From Mycobacterium sp. SMC-2 (GTDB lineage: Bacteria; Actinomycetota; Actinomycetes; Mycobacteriales; Mycobacteriaceae), in NCBI RefSeq assembly GCF_025263485.1, contig NZ_CP079863.1:3410001-3474000 (forward strand): a stretch of 64,000 nt of DNA, in the 5' to 3' direction. Each line of letters begins with the position of its first letter. Positions within the stretch are counted from its first letter, which is position 1. The notes under the pieces are model-generated. The model was not told the DNA's origin. It saw only the letters and a list, made by a program, of their open reading frames with translations, and ran no database searches. Below are positions 53,941 to 63,009 of this stretch, in pieces. A program made the position numbers and the translations under genes.

Positions 53941-54102
53941 CCGGCGGTGCTGATTTCAGCCCAGCCCGTGCGCATGTCGTAGCAACGCATTAAGCGGAGT
54001 GTATAAATTGCCCGAACTGGATCCCGCGCTGCAGCCCTGGCGGTGCCGGCGCAGCTCAGGCGGTATGGATGCCGGGGAATCGGCGGCACTAGGAGGGATT
54101 TC

Positions 54103-55305
54103 GTGACGACGAGCACCGATAGCCATGTGCATTTCGACCCATACGATGTCGAGCTGATTGCCGACCCATATCCCATGTTCAAGCGCCTGCGTGACGAGGC
54201 GCCGCTGTACTACAACGCCGAATACGACTTTTACGCGCTGAGCCGATTCGCCGATGTGAACAAGGGAATCATCGACTACGGCACTTACAGCTCCGCGCGG
54301 GGCGTGATCATGGAACTGATCAAGGCCAACCTCGAAATCCCGTCAGGCATGTTGATCTTCGAAGACCCGCCGATCCACGACGTGCACCGCAAGCTGCTGT
54401 CGCGAATGTTCACTCCCCGCAAGATCGCCGCGCTGGAGCCGATGATCCGCGAATTCTGCGCACAATCGCTGGACCCACTGGTGGGTTCGGGGCGGTTCGA
54501 CTTCGTCACCGACCTGGGCGCGATCATGCCGATGAAGGTCATCAGCGCACTGCTCGGGATCCCCGAAGAAGATCAGGAGTACATCCGCGATCGCGGCAAC
54601 GCCCAACTACGCACCGAGCCCGGCAAGCCGATGAGTGCCGCCGAGCATGGCTTGTCAGTAGGCGAGCAGTTCGAGGCCTACATCGACTGGCGCGCCGACA
54701 ATCCCTCCGACGACATCATGACCGAGCTGCTGAACGTCGAGTTCGTCGACGAGACCGGCACGACGCGGCGACTGAGGCGCGAGGAGATCTTGGTCTACCT
54801 CAACGTGGTGGCCGGAGCGGGCAACGAAACGACGACCCGGCTGATCGGTTGGGCGGGCAAAGTTCTCGCGGAGCACCCCGACCAGCGTCGCGAGCTCGTC
54901 GAGAACCCCGGACTCATCCCGCAGGCAATCGAGGAGTTGCTGCGCTTCGAGCCGCCCGCGCCGCACATGGCACGCTATGTGACTCGCGACGTCAGCCTCT
55001 ATGACCAGACGGTGCCGGAAGGCAGCGTGATGCTGATGTTGATCGGGGCGGCCTGCCGCGACGAGCGCCAGTTTGGTCCCGATGCGGGCGAATTCAACAT
55101 TCATCGCACCGCCCGGCCGCACCTCACGTTCAGTGTCGGCGCCCACTTCTGCTTGGGTTCGGCGCTGGCCCGGCTGGAAGGCCGTGTCGCCCTTGAGGAA
55201 ATCCTGAAGCGATTCCCCGAGTGGGAGCCCGATCTGGCCAACGCCAAGCTCAGCCCAACGTCGTCGGTGCGCGGCTGGGAAACCCTGCCCACTGTGGTGC
55301 CCTGA
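54103..55305 (+). CDS. Cytochrome P450
   Basis: GTG 54103 follows AGGAGGGA and gives 400 residues. The P450 hallmarks are the I-helix AGAGNETTTR near 237, the K-helix EELLRFEPPAPHMAR, and the heme loop FSVGAHFCLGSALAR with the Cys near 349. The size is that of soluble bacterial class I P450s, which take electrons from a ferredoxin; none is encoded nearby. It heads a six-gene run with an SDR, a crotonase and a CoA-transferase, so it probably hydroxylates a hydrophobic substrate as the first step of its breakdown. The CYP family cannot be named from the sequence alone. Confidence 0.92.
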   Translation: MTTSTDSHVHFDPYDVELIADPYPMFKRLRDEAPLYYNAEYDFYALSRFADVNKGIIDYGTYSSARGVIMELIKANLEIPSGMLIFEDPPIHDVHRKLLSRMFTPRKIAALEPMIREFCAQSLDPLVGSGRFDFVTDLGAIMPMKVISALLGIPEEDQEYIRDRGNAQLRTEPGKPMSAAEHGLSVGEQFEAYIDWRADNPSDDIMTELLNVEFVDETGTTRRLRREEILVYLNVVAGAGNETTTRLIGWAGKVLAEHPDQRRELVENPGLIPQAIEELLRFEPPAPHMARYVTRDVSLYDQTVPEGSVMLMLIGAACRDERQFGPDAGEFNIHRTARPHLTFSVGAHFCLGSALARLEGRVALEEILKRFPEWEPDLANAKLSPTSSVRGWETLPTVVP

Positions 55306-56141
55306 TGGCCGGCCGGGTCGAGGGCAAGGTCGCGTTTGTCACCGGCGCCGCCCGCGGTCAGGGCCGCAGCCATGCGGTGCGCCTGGCGCAGGAGGGCGCC
55401 GACATCATCGCGATCGATGTCTGCGGGCCGATCGAGAACCTGGCCTATCCCCACTCGACGCCGGAAGACCTGGCCGAAACGGCCGACTTGGTGAAAGCCC
55501 AAGACCGTCGCATCGTCACCGCACAGGTGGACGTCCGCGACTACGAAGCGCTGAAGGCGGCGGTGGACGCCGGCGTGGAACAACTCGGGCGGCTCGACAT
55601 CATCGTGGCGAACGCGGGCGTGGGTACCGACGGCAGGAAGCTGCACAAGATTCGGGAGAACGTCTGGCAGGACATGATCGACATCAACCTGACCGGCGTT
55701 TGGCATACGGTCAAAGCGGGTGTCCCGCACATACTCTCGGGTGGCCGTGGCGGGTCGATCGTGCTCACCAGCTCGGTCGGCGGGCGCAAGGCGTACCCGA
55801 ACACCGGCCACTACGTCGCGGCCAAGCATGGCGTCATCGGGCTGATGCGTGCCTTCGCCGTCGAGCTGGGCCAGCACATGATCCGCGTCAATTCGGTGCT
55901 GCCGACGCAGGTCAGCACCACGATGGTGATGAATGACAACACCTTCCGGCTCTTCCGCCCAGACTTGGAGAATCCCGGGCCGGACGACTTCGCCCCCATC
56001 TCACAGATGATGCACACGCTGCCGGTGCCGTGGGTGGAGCCCGCGGACATCAGCAACGCTGTCCTGTTCCTCGCCTCTGACGAATCGCGTTATGTCACCG
56101 GCGTTTCGCTTCCCGTCGACGCGGGCAGCTTGCTCAAATAA
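55305..56141 (+). CDS. SDR oxidoreductase of the mycofactocin-associated type
   Basis: ATG 55305 overlaps the P450 stop (TGATG); 278 residues. The N-terminus FVTGAARGQGRSHAVRLAQE and DIIAIDVCGPI are characteristic of mycofactocin-coupled SDRs (carveol-dehydrogenase-like), which hold NAD tightly and pass electrons to mycofactocin. Catalytic Ser, Tyr and Lys are in LTSSVGGRKAY and HYVAAKHGVIG. It would oxidise the alcohol made by the P450 to a ketone or aldehyde. No mycofactocin biosynthesis gene lies in the window. Confidence 0.88.
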   Translation: MAGRVEGKVAFVTGAARGQGRSHAVRLAQEGADIIAIDVCGPIENLAYPHSTPEDLAETADLVKAQDRRIVTAQVDVRDYEALKAAVDAGVEQLGRLDIIVANAGVGTDGRKLHKIRENVWQDMIDINLTGVWHTVKAGVPHILSGGRGGSIVLTSSVGGRKAYPNTGHYVAAKHGVIGLMRAFAVELGQHMIRVNSVLPTQVSTTMVMNDNTFRLFRPDLENPGPDDFAPISQMMHTLPVPWVEPADISNAVLFLASDESRYVTGVSLPVDAGSLLK

Positions 56142-56169
56142 ACGCTATTTCAAGAAGTTGGAGACGACG

Positions 56170-57138
56170 ATGCCCGAATACGACTACGAAGAGATGAAGA
56201 AGGAAGCCGAGCAGTACATCAAGTTCGAGAAGGACAAGAAGAACCGGATCGCCTACATCACCTTCAACCGCCCCGAGGAGCTCAACTCCACCACCTTGGG
56301 CATGCGGCAGAACTACGCCGACTTGATCCATAAGTGCAACGTGGACGACGACGTCAAGGTCGTCGTGATCCGGGGCGAGGGCGAGGATTTCGGAAGCGGT
56401 GGCGACCTGCCCGAACAGCGGGGAATGCTGGAAAACCCCGGCATGCCGCTGCTGCACGAGCTGGCGATTAACGATGACGACGTGAAGTATCCGCCCGGCG
56501 GATCGTATCGGTACCTGTCCACCGTCACCGACTTCTACGCCAAGGCCCGCGCGGGCAACCGCCCGCTTCAGGAGCTGCGCAAGATCAGCATCATCGAGGC
56601 GAAGGGCTACTGCTACGGCTGGCACTTCTACCAGGCCGGCGACGCCGACCTGGTGATCTCCTCCGACGACGCCCTCTTCGGGCACCCGGCCTTCCGCTAC
56701 GTGGGCTGGGGCCCGCGGTTGTGGTGGTGGGCCGAGACGATGGGCCTGCGCAAGTTCTCCGAAATGCTGTTCACCGGGCGGCCCTTCAGCGCCAAAGAGA
56801 TGTACGAGTGCGGCTTCGTCAACAGCGTGGTGCCCCGGGAGAAGCTGGAGGACGAGACGTTGAAGTACGCGATGGCCTGTTCCCGCTCTCGTCCCACCGA
56901 CACCGTCGCGGTGCAGAAGACCTTTCTCGAGCTCTACAAGCAGCACAAGGGTGAATACTTCGGCAGCCTGCTCACCGGCATGGTCGAGGGCATGCTGCCG
57001 ATGATCACCAACGATGCCGAGGAGGTCGACCTGACCGCGGGCACGTTCGAGAAGGGTCTCAACAACGTGGTCAAGGACAACGACCTGAACTTCCCGCCGG
57101 AGTGGCGTCTGAGCCGCTCGGGACGCGCGAAGCCCTGA
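56170..57138 (+). CDS. Crotonase-fold enoyl-CoA hydratase/isomerase family protein
   Basis: ATG 56170 gives 322 residues, longer than the usual ~260. The crotonase core is present: IAYITFNRPEELNSTTL, VVVIRGEGEDFGSGGDL (oxyanion site), IIEAKGYCYGWHFYQAGDADL, FGHPAFRYVGWGPRLWWWAE, and FTGRPFSAKEMYECGFVNSV. The residues normally acting as two Glu in hydratases are not clear, so hydration is not certain; ring-opening hydrolase relatives in cyclic ketone or benzoate pathways look similar. The start lies 28 bases after the SDR stop. The position before a CoA-transferase implies a CoA thioester substrate. Confidence 0.82.
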   Translation: MPEYDYEEMKKEAEQYIKFEKDKKNRIAYITFNRPEELNSTTLGMRQNYADLIHKCNVDDDVKVVVIRGEGEDFGSGGDLPEQRGMLENPGMPLLHELAINDDDVKYPPGGSYRYLSTVTDFYAKARAGNRPLQELRKISIIEAKGYCYGWHFYQAGDADLVISSDDALFGHPAFRYVGWGPRLWWWAETMGLRKFSEMLFTGRPFSAKEMYECGFVNSVVPREKLEDETLKYAMACSRSRPTDTVAVQKTFLELYKQHKGEYFGSLLTGMVEGMLPMITNDAEEVDLTAGTFEKGLNNVVKDNDLNFPPEWRLSRSGRAKP

Positions 57139-57157
57139 CCGTTTCGGAAGAGCTCGC

Positions 57158-59503
57158 ATGTCCGCGCTGACGGGTTTCCGGGTCGTTGAACTAGCCGGGT
57201 CCGTCGCGGGGGAGTACTGCGGAAGGCTGTTGGCCGACTTCGGCGCCGAGATCATCAAGGTCGAGGCGCCGGAGCGCGGCAGCCCGACACGGGCGATGGC
57301 TCCCATCGTGGCCGACGGCCGCGACGGCAGCGGGCTGTTCGCATACCTCAACACCAACAAACAGTCCGCCGTGCTCGACCTCGGTTGCGCCGCCGGCACC
57401 GAGACCTTGGACCAGCTCGTCGGGACGGCCGACGCGGTCATCGACGACGGTGCCTTCGATCGGGCCACCGGCTGGCCCCAGCGGCATCCGGACGTGGTGT
57501 TCTGCTCGATCACGCCGTTCGGGCACGGCACGGCCGCCGAGTTCGGGAATGCCAAGAGCATCAACGTCTTCCACGCCAGCGGCTGGGGGTTCCACACGCC
57601 CAGCCACGCGGACCCGGCCAAGCCGCCGCTGCAGGGGCCCGGCAGGTTCCTGAGCGACTACGAAGCGGGATTGGACGCCGCGCTCTGCGTGGCGGCGGCG
57701 CTCTTCGGGCGGCTGCACAGTGGCCGCGGCGATTTCATCGACGTTTCCGAACACGCCGTGCTGGCCTCCCGCGCCGACTGCATCCTCGGCAGATTCATCA
57801 CCGGCGAGGTGACCGCCGAAGGCGGCCGCGGTGACTACGACCAGGCAGGTCCCGCAGCGTTTTTCGCGTGCGCCGACGGTTTCGTCTACCTGTACATGAC
57901 CAGCCGCGCGCACTGGTCGGGCCTGAAGGAACTCATGGCCCATCCGGGCTGGCTGGACGCGTTCGAGGACGACTGGCTGGAGTTCTCCGTGACCGCGGAA
58001 AAGGTCGCGGCATTCCAGCGGGGCTTCGCGGCGTGGATCCGGGACTTGGGCAAGGACGACGCGTCCGAGCGCGCCCAGCGCCTGGGTGTGCCGCTGGTGC
58101 CGGTGAACGGCGCAGCGGACCTGCACGATTCACCGCAGTACCGCCACCGGGGTTTCTTCCAGCAGGTGACGCACCCGGTGTTGGGCTGCGCGGCGTATCC
58201 GACGGTGCCGTACCGGTTCAGCGCGTCGCCGGCTCGAATCACCTCCGCCGCACCCACTCTGGGCCAGCACACCGGGCAGGTGCTGGAACACGTCGCTACC
58301 CCCCGCCCACGGCCGCGGGTCAAGTCGGCGCAACTCAAGCCGCCGAAGGATCCCCGCGGTGGGCCGCTGGAAGGGGTGCGGGTCGTCGAGCTGACCAAGG
58401 TGTGGGCCGGCCCATACGCGGGCAAGCTGCTGGCGATGCTGGGCGCCGAGGTCATCAAGATCGAGACCGCGGGCTGCCCCGAGGAGATGCGCGCCTACGG
58501 CGGCACCGACATCAACCACGCGCCCTACTTTTTGAGCATCAACCCCGAAATCCTCAGTGTGGACCTCGATATCAAGTCCGCCGAGGGCATGGCACGGCTG
58601 CGCGAGCTGATCGCCCGCAGCGACATCGTCATCAACAACCTGCGCCCGGGCGCGATGGAACGCCAGGGCTTGGCGTACGCGCAGCTCAAGGAAATAAAGC
58701 CGGACATCATCTCGGTGTCGATCAAGATGTGGGGCAACGACGGACCGCTGGGCCATCAAACCGGTTATGCACCAAGCTTCGCCGCCCTGGCCGGCCTCGC
58801 CTCGCTGGTCGGCTATCGCGGCGGGCCGCCGCTCGGGACGAGCATGCGCTACGGCGACTCCACCGTCGGCGCGGCGGCCGCGTACGCCGCCGTGGTCGCG
58901 CTACTGCACCGCGAACTCAGCGGGGAGGGGCAATTCGTCGACATATCGGCCGTGGAGACCCTGTCTTCGATGATCGGCGACTGCCTGCTAGAGCAAGCCC
59001 TGACCGGGCGGCGCCTCGGGCCCAACGGCAATGCGCACCCGGACATGTGCCCGCATGGCTGTTACCCCTGCGCGGACGGCGCCTGGATCACGGTGGCCGT
59101 CGCCGACGAGGTGGACTGGCGTGGGCTGTGCGACGTGCTGGGCGCGGTCTCGTTGGCGCGGGACCGCCGCTACGTCGGCATGGACGAGCGACGGCGCCAC
59201 ACCGCAACGCTCGACGCCGACCTCGCGCAACTCACCCGAAGCCACGATGCCGAGCAGCTCGCGCGCCGCCTGCGCGCGGCCGGAGTGCCGGCCGGCAAGA
59301 GCGCGACCGCCCTCGACGTGATCGGCGATCAACGACTCTGGGACCGCGAGCTGTATCGGTTCGTCAGCGATCACCGCGAGGGCCAGCGGCCGATCGTGGG
59401 GCCGTCCTGGCGGATGGCGCGCGGCCAGGCTCGGATCGCCCGCGGTGCGCCGGACTTGGGCGAGCACACCGAGTACGTGCTGCACGAGATACTGGGCGCA
59501 TGA
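57158..59503 (+). CDS. Tandem-fused class III CoA-transferase (CaiB/BaiF family)
   Basis: The 781-residue protein consists of two full-size family III CoA-transferase modules, about 1-385 and 400-781. Each starts with the signature: VVELAGSVAGEYCGRLLADFGAEIIKVE-like in the first and VVELTKVWAGPYAGKLLAML in the second. At the catalytic site the second module reads FVDISAVETLSS near 594 with an acidic residue at the usual place, while the first reads FIDVSEHAVLAS near 194 with Ala there. The second half probably does the chemistry. It moves CoA between acids, or epimerises acyl-CoA. Its last bases overlap the next SDR start (ATGA). Confidence 0.88.
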   Translation: MSALTGFRVVELAGSVAGEYCGRLLADFGAEIIKVEAPERGSPTRAMAPIVADGRDGSGLFAYLNTNKQSAVLDLGCAAGTETLDQLVGTADAVIDDGAFDRATGWPQRHPDVVFCSITPFGHGTAAEFGNAKSINVFHASGWGFHTPSHADPAKPPLQGPGRFLSDYEAGLDAALCVAAALFGRLHSGRGDFIDVSEHAVLASRADCILGRFITGEVTAEGGRGDYDQAGPAAFFACADGFVYLYMTSRAHWSGLKELMAHPGWLDAFEDDWLEFSVTAEKVAAFQRGFAAWIRDLGKDDASERAQRLGVPLVPVNGAADLHDSPQYRHRGFFQQVTHPVLGCAAYPTVPYRFSASPARITSAAPTLGQHTGQVLEHVATPRPRPRVKSAQLKPPKDPRGGPLEGVRVVELTKVWAGPYAGKLLAMLGAEVIKIETAGCPEEMRAYGGTDINHAPYFLSINPEILSVDLDIKSAEGMARLRELIARSDIVINNLRPGAMERQGLAYAQLKEIKPDIISVSIKMWGNDGPLGHQTGYAPSFAALAGLASLVGYRGGPPLGTSMRYGDSTVGAAAAYAAVVALLHRELSGEGQFVDISAVETLSSMIGDCLLEQALTGRRLGPNGNAHPDMCPHGCYPCADGAWITVAVADEVDWRGLCDVLGAVSLARDRRYVGMDERRRHTATLDADLAQLTRSHDAEQLARRLRAAGVPAGKSATALDVIGDQRLWDRELYRFVSDHREGQRPIVGPSWRMARGQARIARGAPDLGEHTEYVLHEILGA

Positions 59504-60264
59504 CGACGACACTTGCACACACCGCGGCCTTGGTGACCGGCGCCAGCAGCGGTATCGGGGCCGCGACGGCCAGAGCGCTGGCCGCGGAAGGTGCGGCGGT
59601 GGCCCTGCTCGCGCGCCGGGCGGACCGGCTGGCTGATTTGCGAGCCGAGATCGAATCCGCCGGTGGGACAGCGCTGGCCGTCGCGGCCGATGTGGCCGAC
59701 GCCGAGCAGGTCTCGGCCGCCGTGCAGCGCACCGTCGCGGAGTTCGGCCGGCTCGACACCGTGGTGAACAACGCGGGGCTGATGCAGACCGGGCCCGCGG
59801 CCGAGGCTTCGCTGCGCGACTGGGACGCCATGGTTACGGTCAACGTGCAAGGGGTCCTCTACGTCACCCGCGCCGCGCTGCCGCACCTGATCGACGCCGC
59901 CGCCGATTCACCGCGTGGTGTCGCCGATCTGGTCACCATCAGTTCGACTGCCGGCTGGGTCGCGCGACCGAACACCGCCGTGTATTCGCTGACCAAATTC
60001 GGGGTCAACGCCTTCAGCGAGGGCATTAGGCAAGAGGTACTCGGCAAGCGGGTCCGCGTCGGCGTGGTCGGCCCCGGGACGGTCGACACCGAGATCTTCA
60101 GCCACCTCGCCGAGTCGTCGCGCGACGCGATCGAGCGCCAGACCGCCGGCATGGTCAAGTTGCGTCCCGAAGACATCGCCGACGCGGTGCTGTTCATGGT
60201 GACCCGGGACCGCCGCGTCGCGGTCAACCACATGCTGGTGCGAGCGGCCGAACAGACCTGGTAA
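59500..60264 (+). CDS. SDR-family oxidoreductase
   Basis: ATG 59500 overlaps the CoA-transferase stop and gives 254 residues of a classical SDR: VTGASSGIGAATARALA, NNAG in VVNNAGLMQTGPA, catalytic Ser in TISSTAGWVARP and Tyr-X3-Lys in VYSLTKFGVNAFSEG. ARRADRL after the second strand, with Arg residues, suggests NADP(H). Unlike the SDR at 55305 it lacks the mycofactocin-type signature. It is likely a second redox step of the same pathway. Confidence 0.87.
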   Translation: MTTTLAHTAALVTGASSGIGAATARALAAEGAAVALLARRADRLADLRAEIESAGGTALAVAADVADAEQVSAAVQRTVAEFGRLDTVVNNAGLMQTGPAAEASLRDWDAMVTVNVQGVLYVTRAALPHLIDAAADSPRGVADLVTISSTAGWVARPNTAVYSLTKFGVNAFSEGIRQEVLGKRVRVGVVGPGTVDTEIFSHLAESSRDAIERQTAGMVKLRPEDIADAVLFMVTRDRRVAVNHMLVRAAEQTW

Positions 60265-60268
60265 ACAA

Positions 60269-61549
60269 TTGAATTCACATTGGGCCGTCGGCGACCACTA
60301 CGGATTGGCGTTTCCGGCCGACCCCACGGCGCTGCAGAGCGGCGGGGCGCGGTTCCTCACCGAAGCCTTTCTCGCCTCCGGAGCGCTGCGGGACAACGGC
60401 ATCGCGCGCGTTACGGGGCTCTCCGAGGCGGGTGGGGGCAGCACGGGACGCAAGGTCGTCCTCTCGGTCGAATACGCCAAGACTGCGCTCGACCTGCCCA
60501 CCGACCTATTCGTCAAGTTTTCGCGCGACTTCGACGACCCGGCTAGCGACCGCGGAAAGACACAAATGGAGCCGGAGGTGCGCTTCGCCGCGCTGTCCCG
60601 GGCGCCGGGATTTCCCATCGCGGTGCCCAGGGTGCAGTTCGCCGACTATCACCGCCAGACCGGCACCGGAATCCTGATCACCGAGCGGATCCGATTCGGC
60701 GAGAACGGAATCGAACCGCATTATCACAAGTGCCTCGATTACGAGATGCCAGAACCCCTCGAGCACTACCGCGCGCTGCTCACCGCGCTGGCCCGGCTCG
60801 CCGGCACCCATAGATCCGGGCGCCTGCCGGCGGAGCTGACCGCGCCCTTCCCGCTGGACGTGGCGGCCGCGACGGTGGGGGAGCGAGCGCCGCTGGCGGT
60901 CGACAGGCTGGTACGCCGGGTGGATCAGCTGGCCGAATTCGCGCGATCCGGTCGGGGGTTGCTTCCGGCCTGTTCACCGGGTCTGGTCGCGCGCCTGCGC
61001 GAAGACGTGCCGCTGTTCGCACGCCACGAGCACATGATCACGGGCCTGCTAGCAGGCGACTCCGACTATGTCGCGCTGTGCCATTGGAACGCCAACATCG
61101 ACAACGCCTGGTTCTGGCGCGACGCCGACGGCTTCCTTCGCTGCGGCTTGATGGATTGGGGATGCGTCAGCCAGATGAACCTGGGCATGGCGATTTGGGG
61201 GGCCATGTCCGGCGCCGAAACCGAGCTATGGGACGCCCATCTCGACGAGCTGTTGCGGGTGTTCGTCACCGAGTTCCGCCGTTGCGGCGGAACGGAACTC
61301 GATCCGGTTCGGTTGCGCCGGCACACGTTAGTCTACGCGGCGGCCATGGGCGTCGCCTGGCTGCTGGGTGTGCCGGCGATGATCCGCAAGCGATTCGAGG
61401 CCATACCGAACAGCCGCACGCATCCGCTCATCCGAGACGACGAAAGTGTGCGCGCGCCGTTGCAGATGCTCTCGAACCTGCTGTTCCTGTGGGAGCGGCA
61501 TGGCGTGGGTGACCTGCTCGACGCGGCCCTGTCCGAAAGGCCTTCGTGA
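60269..61549 (+). CDS. Aminoglycoside-phosphotransferase/EcKinase-like kinase-fold protein
   Basis: The frame starts at TTG 60269, 4 bases after the SDR stop; 426 residues. Kinase-like elements are present: a glycine-rich segment LSEAGGGSTGRKVVLSV, DLFVKFS with a likely ATP-binding Lys, the catalytic loop CHWNANIDNAWF (in place of HGDxxxxN) near 271-282, and the metal-binding MDWGCV near 295. The Asp usual in the HGD loop is replaced, as the loop reads HWN, so activity may be changed. Such proteins sit in many mycobacterial lipid or steroid operons with P450 genes. Its substrate is unknown. Confidence 0.72.
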   Translation: MNSHWAVGDHYGLAFPADPTALQSGGARFLTEAFLASGALRDNGIARVTGLSEAGGGSTGRKVVLSVEYAKTALDLPTDLFVKFSRDFDDPASDRGKTQMEPEVRFAALSRAPGFPIAVPRVQFADYHRQTGTGILITERIRFGENGIEPHYHKCLDYEMPEPLEHYRALLTALARLAGTHRSGRLPAELTAPFPLDVAAATVGERAPLAVDRLVRRVDQLAEFARSGRGLLPACSPGLVARLREDVPLFARHEHMITGLLAGDSDYVALCHWNANIDNAWFWRDADGFLRCGLMDWGCVSQMNLGMAIWGAMSGAETELWDAHLDELLRVFVTEFRRCGGTELDPVRLRRHTLVYAAAMGVAWLLGVPAMIRKRFEAIPNSRTHPLIRDDESVRAPLQMLSNLLFLWERHGVGDLLDAALSERPS

Positions 61550-61550
61550 G

Positions 61551-62915
61551 CTAGGGCTCATCGTCGTCATCCCCATCTCGGAGCAGCTTTTCCGGGTGAT
61601 GAAAATTGTTGGTGCGGGGTTGGCCGCGTTCTAAGTGTGGAGGTGGTATCCATTCGGTGTCGCCCTTGGCGTTCTTGCGGGTGCTCCAGCTGCCAGGTTG
61701 GAGCATGTGGTGGTGGGGTCCGCAGGCGAAGGTGAGGCCGTCGACATCGGTGCGGCGGCACTTGGCCCAATCGGTGACGTGGTGGACCTCCGAGTAGTAG
61801 CCCGGCACGGTGCAGCCGGGCGCCGAGCACCCACGGTCCTTGGCGTACAGCACGATTCGCTGTCCGGGGGAGGCCAGCCGCTTGGTGTGATACAACGCCA
61901 GCGCCTTGCCCTTGTCGAAGATCGCCAAATAGTGGCGCGCGTGGCGAGCCAACCGGATGACGTCGCTCATCGGCAGCATGGTGCCGCCGCCGGTCAGACC
62001 CCGTCCGGCGGCGACCTCCAGCTCCTGCAGCGTGGTGGTGACCACTATGGAGGCCGGTAACCCGTTGTGCTGACCCAGCTTTCCCGACGCCAGCAGAGCA
62101 CGATTCGCCGCCAGAAGCGCATCGTGGTTGCGCTGGGCCGCGGAGCGGGCATCGCGGTCGATCGCCTCTTGGCTCGGTGCGCCGTCCACGCAGGGGGTGT
62201 CGTCGAGCGGGTTGCACATGCCCGGCGCGGCCAGCTTGGCCAACACCGCCTCCACGGTGGCGCGGGCCTCGGGGGTCAGCACACCGCGCAACTCGGACAT
62301 ACCATCGGGTCCCTGCTTGCCCAGCGTGAGGCCACGCCGGCGGGCGCGGTCCTCGTCGGTGTAGGTGCCGTCGGGGTTGAGGCAGTCGGAGATGTGATCG
62401 GCCAGCTCGGCCAATTGTTCGGGGCGATACTGCGTTCCGTGAGTGGCCAGGTCCGCTTCGACGGCCTGGCGGGTGGTGAAGTCCACCCAGCCGGGCAGGT
62501 GATGGAAAAATTTGCGGATCACCGCCACCTGCCCGCCGCCCAGTGTGCCCTCGCGCTGGGCGGCCGCGGTCGCCGGCAAGACCGGCTCTAGTGGCTCACC
62601 GGTCAGTCCCCGCCGCGGCCCCAGGTCGGCCGCCTCCTTGACGCGCCGCGACGCTTCGGTGCGACTGATCAGCGTCGTGTCGGCGATCGCCTGCGACAGC
62701 GTACCGCCCAGCTCTTCGGGGGTGGCCTGGCGGGCCAGGTTGTTGATCAGTGGATGTTCGATGGCCGGGAGTTGCCGGCGCACCTTCTCGCACCGCACCA
62801 ACATCGCCAGCTGCTCGCGGGTGGTCGAGGCGTCGCAGTCATTGCCGATCAGTTCTTTGACCGCAGCGTCGATGGTGTCGAAAGCCGCCGACACCGCCTC
62901 GGGATCTACACTCAC
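61551..62915 (-). CDS. DUF222 / HNH endonuclease domain protein (13E12 repeat family)
   Basis: The 454-residue protein has an N-terminal DUF222 domain ([39 protein letters not shown]) and a C-terminal HNH nuclease motif: [18 protein letters not shown], then [14 protein letters not shown] and a tail ending in an Asp-rich DGDDDDEP. M. tuberculosis carries several such genes as REP13E12 repeats, some carrying phage attachment sites. It converges on the kinase-like gene, 2 bases apart. It appears intact. Whether it is mobile cannot be told from one copy. Confidence 0.88.
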   Translation of the reverse strand: MSVDPEAVSAAFDTIDAAVKELIGNDCDASTTREQLAMLVRCEKVRRQLPAIEHPLINNLARQATPEELGGTLSQAIADTTLISRTEASRRVKEAADLGPRRGLTGEPLEPVLPATAAAQREGTLGGGQVAVIRKFFHHLPGWVDFTTRQAVEADLATHGTQYRPEQLAELADHISDCLNPDGTYTDEDRARRRGLTLGKQGPDGMSELRGVLTPEARATVEAVLAKLAAPGMCNPLDDTPCVDGAPSQEAIDRDARSAAQRNHDALLAANRALLASGKLGQHNGLPASIVVTTTLQELEVAAGRGLTGGGTMLPMSDVIRLARHARHYLAIFDKGKALALYHTKRLASPGQRIVLYAKDRGCSAPGCTVPGYYSEVHHVTDWAKCRRTDVDGLTFACGPHHHMLQPGSWSTRKNAKGDTEWIPPPHLERGQPRTNNFHHPEKLLRDGDDDDEP

Positions 62916-63009
62916 ACCCCGAAACTATCGACACCCACCGACAAAAAAGTCGACTCAGAGGCCACTGAAACTAAAGTGATGCAAGTTATTTCAGCCTGTC
63001 CGCCACCAC

